NCBI GenBank assembly: GCA_044448905.1
Contig: JBIOHJ010000123.1
Span: 1 to 9,862 of the forward strand
DNA length: 9,862 nucleotides
Direction of reading: 5' to 3'
Source: JBIOHJ01 sp044448905
GTDB lineage: Bacteria > Bacteroidota > Bacteroidia > AKYH767-A > OLB10
Part shown: positions 6,747 through 9,862 of the stretch, piece by piece
Layout of the letters: every line of letters begins with the position of its first letter
How positions within the stretch are numbered: position 1 is the first letter of the stretch
Notes under the pieces: generated by a model
What the model saw: the letters and a program-made list of their open reading frames with translations, nothing else
The model's database searches: none
Told to the model about the DNA's origin: nothing
Translations under genes and position numbers: made by a program

Positions 6747-8588
6747 TTATTTAAGAAGTTCCACGATCTTGTTTTTAATTTCGCCCGCAGTAAACGGCAA
6801 ACCCTGTATTTTATTTAAACCGATTGCAGGCACCATAAATTTATCGCGGATAATTTTTATTAATTGACCTGTGTTCATCTCGGGGATTAAAACATGTTCG
6901 AAATTGTAAAGTATCTCGCCCAAATTTTTCGGGAACGGACGAATATATCTCAATTGCGCATGAGATGCTTCGTACCCTTCTTTTCGTGCTTCCACACATG
7001 CGGTTTTGATTGCACCATACGTTGAACCCCATCCGAGAATCAGTAGTTTTCCTTTATCAGGACCACTGTCTAATTTTTGAGCTGGGATGTAATCAGCAAC
7101 ACGTTCAGTTTTTTCTGCCCTCAATTTAACCATGAATTCATGGTTTTCCGGTTCGTAAGAAATGTTCCCGGTTTCATGTTCTTTTTCAATTCCGCCAATG
7201 CGGTGCTCCAATCCTTTAGTTCCGGGAATCGCCCACGGACGTGAGAGCTTTTCATCACGTTTATACGGCAAAAATTTCTCAGCATTTTTTTCTTTGATGA
7301 AATTTACCTTTATTTCTTTCAAATCGGATGATTGCGGAAACCGCCAAGGCTCGGCACCATTGGCAATGTATCCGTCAGAGAGAAACATAACCGGGGTCAT
7401 AAATTCAATGGCAATGCGGCATGCTTCAAATACAGTATGAAAACAATCGGCAGGGGATGATGCTGCAATTACAGGCATAGGTGCTTCACCGTTACGACCA
7501 TAGTATGCCTGCATTAAATCACTTTGTTCGGTTTTGGTTGGCAATCCTGTTGAGGGGCCACCGCGTTGAACGTTTATAATCACCATTGGAATTTCAAGCA
7601 TAATTCCTAATCCCAGCGCTTCGCCTTTCAAAGCAATGCCAGGACCTGATGAAGCAGTGACCGCAAGATGGCCTCCGAAAGATGCGCCTATAACGGAACA
7701 GATAGCCGCAATTTCATCTTCAGCCTGGAAAGTTTTCACACCAAAATTTTTATACTTCGCCAGTTCGTGTAAAATATCAGAAGCGGGAGTAATCGGGTAA
7801 GTTCCGTAAAATAAAGTGAGCCCCGATTTTTTTGATGCCGAAATTAATCCCATTGCAGTTGCCTGGTTGCCCATGATGTTGCGGTACACACCCGCAGGCA
7901 TGGGTGCGGGGTTTACCACATACCGTGTAGTTGCTGTTTCAGTGGTATCGCCATAATTGTATCCGGCTTTTAACACTTTTATATTCGCATTAAGTATATC
8001 GGGCTTTTTATTAAATTTTTCTTCAAGGAATTTTATGCTTGTATCAAGTGAACGATTGTACATCCAGTACAGAAAACCGAGCACAAACATATTTTTTGCG
8101 CGGTCAACCTCTTTTATGCTAAGCCCTGAATCGGCAAGACAGGTGCGTGTCAGTTTTGTTACATCAATTTTCATTAGTTGGTAACCATCGAGTGAGCCGT
8201 CTTCCAATGGGTTTTTTCCATCGGTAACTCCGGCAAGGCGTAAATTTTTTGAATCGAAACCTTCGGTATTGGCAATTATAATTCCGCTTTTGCGCAGGTT
8301 GCGCAGGTTACTGTTAAGCGCAGCAACGTTCATCACCACCAGCACATCGCACATATCACCAGGCGAATAAATATTTACGCTACCAAAATGTAACTGGTAG
8401 CCCGATACTCCTGCCAGCGTTCCCTGTGGCGCTCGTATTTCGGCAGGGAAATCGGGAAAAGTGCTGAGGTCGTTGCCGAACAAAGCGGCTGTATTGGTAA
8501 ACTGCGTTCCGGTAAGCTGCATTCCATCGCCCGAATCACCGGCAAATTTTATAATTACCTGTTCGAGGACATCGTTTTTTGCACTCAT
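6747..8588 (-). CDS. korA: 2-oxoacid:ferredoxin oxidoreductase, fused gamma-alpha subunit (probably 2-oxoglutarate-specific)
   Basis: The 613-residue chain is the partner of KorB. Residues about 10-205 are the gamma domain, recognised by KFAGDSGDGMQLTG at 14-27 and FPAEIRAPQG at 47-56. Residues about 235-415 are the pyrimidine-binding alpha domain, with FYGTYPITPASDI at 260-272 (the family's YPITP motif, implicated in substrate and CoA handling), FQAEDEIAA at 287-295, TASSGPG at 311-317 and RGGPSTGLPTKTEQSDL at 342-358. Residues about 514-613 form the transketolase-C-like domain (LLILGWGSTYGA onward). A gamma-alpha fusion of about 600 residues is the normal form in the two-subunit enzymes of Bacteroidota and some archaea. 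No delta (ferredoxin-like) subunit gene is adjacent, so electrons probably go to a free ferredoxin encoded elsewhere. It is the first gene of the minus-strand cluster, preceded by a good candidate promoter. Confidence 0.95.
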   Translation of the reverse strand: MSAKNDVLEQVIIKFAGDSGDGMQLTGTQFTNTAALFGNDLSTFPDFPAEIRAPQGTLAGVSGYQLHFGSVNIYSPGDMCDVLVVMNVAALNSNLRNLRKSGIIIANTEGFDSKNLRLAGVTDGKNPLEDGSLDGYQLMKIDVTKLTRTCLADSGLSIKEVDRAKNMFVLGFLYWMYNRSLDTSIKFLEEKFNKKPDILNANIKVLKAGYNYGDTTETATTRYVVNPAPMPAGVYRNIMGNQATAMGLISASKKSGLTLFYGTYPITPASDILHELAKYKNFGVKTFQAEDEIAAICSVIGASFGGHLAVTASSGPGIALKGEALGLGIMLEIPMVIINVQRGGPSTGLPTKTEQSDLMQAYYGRNGEAPMPVIAASSPADCFHTVFEACRIAIEFMTPVMFLSDGYIANGAEPWRFPQSSDLKEIKVNFIKEKNAEKFLPYKRDEKLSRPWAIPGTKGLEHRIGGIEKEHETGNISYEPENHEFMVKLRAEKTERVADYIPAQKLDSGPDKGKLLILGWGSTYGAIKTACVEARKEGYEASHAQLRYIRPFPKNLGEILYNFEHVLIPEMNTGQLIKIIRDKFMVPAIGLNKIQGLPFTAGEIKNKIVELLK

Positions 8589-8611
8589 GATTTAATTTTG
8601 ATTTTAGAGTG

Positions 8612-8642
8612 CAAAAGTAGCTAAAAAGCAATACGAATGAAA
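8612..8642 (-). promoter_or_regulatory. Candidate korA(B) promoter, Bacteroidota type
   Basis: On the minus strand TTTC (8639-8642) is followed after 19 bases by TACTTTTG (8612-8619). The latter is a perfect TAnnTTTG -7 box, and TTTC matches three of four bases of the TTTG -33 element at the expected spacing. The box ends 23 bases before the korA ATG, so a leader of about 15-20 bases would result. No other equally good site precedes korA. The same -7 octamer occurs before the GH92 gene. Confidence 0.5.
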
Positions 8643-8756
8643 GCCAGATGTAAGTAACCAACGAAAAATGTTCTGTTTTTTCTGCCATCTGTATTAATTT
8701 GTTTTGGCCCGTAACATCTTCTGATTGTATTTAAACCAGAAAAAAGACTTAAGCGC

Positions 8757-9862
8757 ATGAAATTAAAATTTACTATTACATTATGTTTTATTGCTACAGT
8801 TGCATTTTGCCAATCTCCCAACTTTATACCAAGAGGTATTGGTGGCGGAGGCGCGTTGTTCGCTCCCTCCATCAACCCGGTTAACGACAACGAATTTTAT
8901 GTGGGATGCGACATGAGCGAATTGTTTCACTCAACTGATTTCGGAAACACGCACACGCAGGAACATTTTCAAACCATCCAGGGCGGGCATAATTCAACGA
9001 TGCGTTTTACTGCTTTTGTAAATGTACGCTACTGTATTGATTACACCGGTTACACACCACAGCCTGTAAAAAGTACTACCAATGGCACATCATGGAATTT
9101 GCTGCCCGGAAATCCTGATCCATCGGAAGAAACTTACAGCATACATGCTGATTTCAATCAGCCCAACCATATTTTGATTTCTTATTACAGCCAGATTTAT
9201 TTTTCTGCCGATGGAGGAAATACTTTTACATTGGTTCATACTGCCGCAAACAGTGGAGCTGGCATTTTAGTAGGAGGTGTTTTTTTTGACGGAACAAATA
9301 TTTTTATCGGAACCAATGATGGATTGATTATTTCAAATGATAATGGTAATACGTTTTCTCTCGCGATCATTACAGGTATCCCTGTGGGTGAAGCAATGTA
9401 TTCTTTTGCAGGAGCAAAAGAAGCAGGTAACATACGTTTTTTCTGCCTTACGGCTAACGTAAATGATGTGTATGCGGGATTGCCCGGTTCCGATTACTGG
9501 GGATTGCTACAGGGAGTTTATTCATTGGATTATGGTGTAGGAACCTGGACTCCCAAAATGAACGGTATAAACATAGTTGATGATTTTATGATGTTTGTTG
9601 GTATGGCGCAAAATGATATTACTAACGTGTACCTTGCAGGAAGCAGCAGCAGTAATTCGCCTAATATTATGAAAACGCTTAATGGCGGAAGCTTATGGAC
9701 GCATGTATTTAACACAAGTAACAACCAGAACATAAATACGGGATGGTGCGGATATGGCGGTGACCGCGGATGGGGCTATGCCGAAAGCCCGTTTGGTTTT
9801 GCGGTAGCTCCGAATAATTCAAACAAACTTTTATTTTCTGATTTCGGATTTGTACATGCATC
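8757..9862 (+). CDS. Exported beta-propeller protein with Asp-box (BNR-like) repeats, partial, 3' end beyond window
   Basis: From the ATG at 8757-8759 the frame stays open for 368 codons plus two bases to the window edge. It begins with a signal peptide (MKLKFTITLCFIATVAFCQS, likely cleavage near residues 18-19). Five Asp-box-like segments fit S-x-D-x-G-x-T-[FW] closely or loosely: STDFGNTH at 59-66, STTNGTSW at 106-113, SADGGNTF at 150-157, SNDNGNTF at 193-200 and TLNGGSLW at 307-314. These mark hairpins in sialidase/sortilin/GH74-type propellers. The early GIGGGGALFAPSINP stretch (27-41) recalls the GH74 N terminus, but this is weak and no catalytic residue can be assigned. The C terminus, where a T9SS sorting domain would be expected, is outside the window. 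It is divergent from korA by 168 bp. The upstream region is A-rich with no clear Shine-Dalgarno sequence. It may be a structural or binding propeller rather than an enzyme. Confidence 0.85.
   Translation, partial: MKLKFTITLCFIATVAFCQSPNFIPRGIGGGGALFAPSINPVNDNEFYVGCDMSELFHSTDFGNTHTQEHFQTIQGGHNSTMRFTAFVNVRYCIDYTGYTPQPVKSTTNGTSWNLLPGNPDPSEETYSIHADFNQPNHILISYYSQIYFSADGGNTFTLVHTAANSGAGILVGGVFFDGTNIFIGTNDGLIISNDNGNTFSLAIITGIPVGEAMYSFAGAKEAGNIRFFCLTANVNDVYAGLPGSDYWGLLQGVYSLDYGVGTWTPKMNGINIVDDFMMFVGMAQNDITNVYLAGSSSSNSPNIMKTLNGGSLWTHVFNTSNNQNINTGWCGYGGDRGWGYAESPFGFAVAPNNSNKLLFSDFGFVHA

Noticed and set aside
8808..8810. Cys18 in the signal peptide of the propeller protein as a lipobox (V-A-F-C).
   Set aside because: Phe directly before the Cys is not accepted in the usual lipobox, and ordinary cleavage near this point explains the sequence.
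8621..8890. An 89-codon minus-strand open frame upstream of korA.
   Set aside because: It overlaps the signal-peptide end of the propeller gene and the korA promoter region, and its residues resemble no family; the propeller frame is far better supported.
1..9862. Mobile elements, tRNA or rRNA genes, CRISPR repeats and direct repeats.
   Set aside because: None could be seen; the window is almost completely filled by ordinary protein-coding genes.

Overview
The window looks like chromosomal DNA of a Bacteroidota bacterium. Four things point there: a Por/type IX secretion (T9SS) C-terminal sorting domain on a secreted nuclease, a KorAB 2-oxoacid:ferredoxin oxidoreductase with the gamma domain fused to the alpha chain, a GH92 mannosidase with Bacteroidota-style C-terminal modules, and -7 promoter boxes matching the Bacteroidota consensus TAnnTTTG in place of an E. 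coli-type -10. The DNA is moderately AT-rich with short intergenic gaps and few Shine-Dalgarno sequences. The genus cannot be named from this sequence.

Layout from left to right. Positions 1-126 (+) hold the last 41 codons of an unidentified protein. It converges with a stand-alone CheY-like response regulator (132-518, -). Next is a large exported GH92 alpha-mannosidase (563-3526, -), which diverges across a 69-bp gap from the 16S rRNA dimethyltransferase gene ksgA (3596-4378, +, GTG start). ksgA converges on a minus-strand cluster that reads korA (8588-6747), korB (6732-5689), then a secreted endonuclease/exonuclease/phosphatase-fold protein with a T9SS tail (5665-4409). Gaps inside that cluster are 14 and 23 bp, so one transcript is possible. 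Divergent from korA, and running off the right edge, is the 5' part of an exported beta-propeller protein with Asp-box-like repeats (8757-9862, +).

How the genes fit together. KorA and KorB form one cytoplasmic enzyme that oxidatively decarboxylates a 2-oxoacid, probably 2-oxoglutarate, to an acyl-CoA and reduces ferredoxin. KsgA is housekeeping ribosome maturation. The mannosidase, the nuclease and the propeller protein are three exported proteins of a scavenging, surface-active lifestyle. No SusC/SusD pair or regulator makes the mannosidase part of a recognisable polysaccharide utilisation locus here. Every stretch over about 170 bp is accounted for by a gene.

I found no RNA gene, mobile element, CRISPR array or phage feature, and nothing I would call an undescribed system. 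The points most worth a second look are the truncated propeller gene, the modular GH92 enzyme, the catalytic-loop variant in that enzyme, and the repeated perfect -7 box in front of two unrelated genes.
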